This document shows positions 61,842 through 64,000 of a stretch of 64,000 nt of DNA, one piece after another (the stretch's first letter is position 1; each line of letters begins with the position of its first letter). Source of the stretch: Begonia masoniana (taxonomy: Eukaryota; Streptophyta; Magnoliopsida; Cucurbitales; Begoniaceae); assembly GCA_022432975.1 (NCBI GenBank), contig CM039509.1:11746621-11810620 (forward strand), in the 5' to 3' direction. Made by a program: the position numbers and the translations under genes. The notes beneath the pieces were generated by a model. That model worked only from the letters and a program-made list of their open reading frames with translations, was not told the origin of the DNA and searched no databases.

Positions 61842-64000
61842 TCACTTCAAGTTAAAACCTTGAATGTGAAATGGATGACTTAGGTTCTATCCACAAGTCA
61901 TGTAACACTCATCCTCATTTGCTTGATAAAATCAACTCTTTTGGAACAAATCGATTGAAGTGAAGTTTCTTATGCTTCATCAAGCGCATTACTAAGTCTT
62001 AGTTACGCGTCTATGAAGGTAGTTGAAGTCCTCAATACACGTCGTTCTCATCTCTTCAAGTTAAAACCTTGAATGTGAAATGGATAACTTAGGTTCTATC
62101 CACAAGTCATGTAACACTCATCCTCATTTGCATCATACAATCAACTCTTTTGGAACAAATCGATTGAAGTGAAGTTTCTTATGCTTCATCAAGCGCATTA
62201 ATAAGTTTTAATTACGCGTCCATGAAGGTTGTTGGGTCCTTAATACACATCGTTCTCATCACTTCAAGTTAAAACCTTGAATGTGAAATGGATAACTTAG
62301 GTTCTAACCACGAGTCATGTATCACTAAACCTCATTTGCTTGATACGAACAACTCTTTTGGAACAAATCGATTGAGGTGAAGTTTCTAATGCTTCATCAA
62401 GCGCATTAGTAAGTCTTAGTTACGCGTCCATGAAGGTTGTTGGGTCCTCAATACACGACGTTCTCATCTCTTCAAGTTAAAACCTTGAATGTGAAATGGA
62501 TAACTTAGGTTCTATCCACAGGTCATGTAACATTCATCCTCATTTGCTTGATACGATCAACTCTTTTGGAACAAATCGATTGAAGTGAAGTTTCTAATGC
62601 TTCATAAAGCGCATTATTAAGTCTTAGTTACGCGTCCATGAAGGTTGTTGGGTCCTCAATACACGTCGTTCTCATCACTTCAAGTTAAAAACCTTGAATG
62701 TGAAATGGATAACTTATGTTCTAACCACGAGTCATGTATTACTCAACCTCATTTGCTTGATACGATCAACTCTTTTGGAACAAATCGATTGAAGTGAAGT
62801 TTCTAATGCTTCATAAAGCGCATTATTAAGTCTTAGTTACGCGTCCATGAAGGTTGTTGGGTCCTCAATACACGTCGTTCTCATCACTTCAAGTTAAAAC
62901 CTTGAATGTGAAATGGATAACTTATGTTCTAACCACAAGTCATGTATCACTCAACCTCATTTGCTTGATACGATCAACTCTTTTGGAACAAATTGATTGA
63001 AGTGAAGTTTCTGATGCTTCATCAAGCACATTACTAACTCTTAGTTACGCGTCTATGAAGGTTGTTGGGTCCTCAATACACGTTGTTCTCATCTCTTCAA
63101 GTTAAAACCTTGAATGTGAAATGGATAACTTAGGTTCTATCCACAAGTCATGTAACACTCATCCTCATTTGCTTGATAAAATCAACTCTTTTGGAACAAA
63201 TCGATTGAATTGAAGTTTCTTATGCTTCATCAAGCGCATTAATAAGTTTTAATTACTGCGTCCATGAAGGTTGTTGGGTCCTTAATACACGTCGTTCTCA
63301 TCACTTCAAGGTAAAACCTTGAATGTGAAATGGATAACTTAGGTTCTAACCACGAGTCATGTATCACTCAACCTCATTTGCTTGATACAATCAACTCTTT
63401 TGGAACAAATCGATTGAAGTGAATTTTCTTATGCTTCATCAAGCGCATTAATAAGTTTTAATTACGCGTCCATGAAGGTTGTTGGGTCCTCTATACACGT
63501 CGTTCTCATCACTTCAAGTTAAAACCTTGAATGTGAAATGGATAACTTAGGTTCTAACCACGAGTCATGCATCACTCAACCTCACTTGCTTGATCCGATC
63601 AACTCTTTCGGATCAAATCGATTGAAGTGAAGTTTCTAATGCTTCATCAAGCGCATTAGCAAGTCTTAGTTACGCGTCCATGAAGGTTGTTAGGTCCTCG
63701 ATACACGTCGTTCTCATAACTTCAAGTTAAAACCTTGAATGTGAAATGGATAACTTAGGTTCTAACCCCGAGTCATGCATCACTCAACCTCATTTGCTTC
63801 ATACGATGAACTCTTTTGAAACAAATCGATTGAAGTGAAGTTTCTAATGCTTCATCAAGCGAATTAGTAAGTCTTAGTTACGCGTCCGTGAAGGTTGTTG
63901 GGTCCTCAATACACGTCGTTCTCATCACTCCAAGTTAAAACCTTGAATGTGAAATGGATAACTTATTTTCTAACCACAAGTCATGTATCACTAAACCTCA
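61842..64000 (-). repeat. 208-bp satellite array, reverse, about 10.4 monomers, to window end
   Basis: It is variable-type reverse satellite. It repeats the order of rare variants seen from 36210: GTTGAAGTCC, GCATCATACAATC, GATACGAAC at 62342 versus 36574, ATACACGACG, ATAAAGCGC, CAAGGTAAAACC, TTTCGGATC. The offset is constant at 25,768 up to about 63,650. Beyond that it matches 40,700-41,110 better (CCCCGAGTC, GCGAATTAG, GTCCGTGAAGG, CACTCCAAG). Confidence 0.96.

Overview
This is plant nuclear heterochromatin with no intact host gene. I infer a flowering plant, probably a eudicot, from plant-type Ty3/gypsy elements primed by initiator Met-tRNA, TG...CA LTRs with plant TATA boxes, and a Cassandra-like fragment carrying a 5S rRNA-derived stretch. 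I do not assign a species. About 37 kb of the 64 kb is one tandem satellite with a 208-bp monomer (roughly 180 copies). Almost everything else is retrotransposon sequence inserted into, or joined to, that satellite.

Layout: 1-1160 is the truncated 5' end of an LTR element (family B). 1161-7807 is satellite, forward by my convention (a forward monomer reads TTACTTGTGGTTAGAAC on the + strand). 7808-11372 is a 3.56-kb TG...CA insertion that looks like a solo long LTR and holds seven TGACGTCA palindromes. 11373-18622 is forward satellite. 18623-25800 is a complete but mutated CRM-like Ty3/gypsy element (family A) with a perfect 5-bp target duplication. 25900-26617 is a solo LTR of family A, reversed, also with a perfect 5-bp target duplication. 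26618-28622 is forward satellite. Near 28,620 the satellite flips orientation through a 4-bp microhomology. 29228-35209 is a second CRM-like element (family B), cut off inside integrase by a run of exactly 1000 T. 36210-50562 is reverse satellite that becomes almost perfectly homogeneous towards its right end. 50563-52609 holds pieces of another LTR element around a 1590-nt T run. 52610-55448 is homogeneous satellite. 55449-61200 is a decayed Tekay/Del-like pol fragment with a non-autonomous LTR element (family C) nested in it, and the 5' LTR of family C itself contains exactly eight satellite monomers. 61201-61639 is Cassandra-like sequence, followed by a 100-N gap, a short T run, the last bases of a family B LTR, and reverse satellite to the end.

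The parts read together as a candidate centromeric or pericentromeric domain: a near-nucleosome-length satellite hosting chromovirus elements whose pol frame runs into the LTR. That the satellite is centromeric is inference. The sequence also carries clear marks of long-read assembly trouble: extreme homopolymers, indel-rich monomers that are noisy copies of clean monomers nearby, and one N gap. Several of the most striking structures must therefore be tested against raw reads before they are treated as biology.
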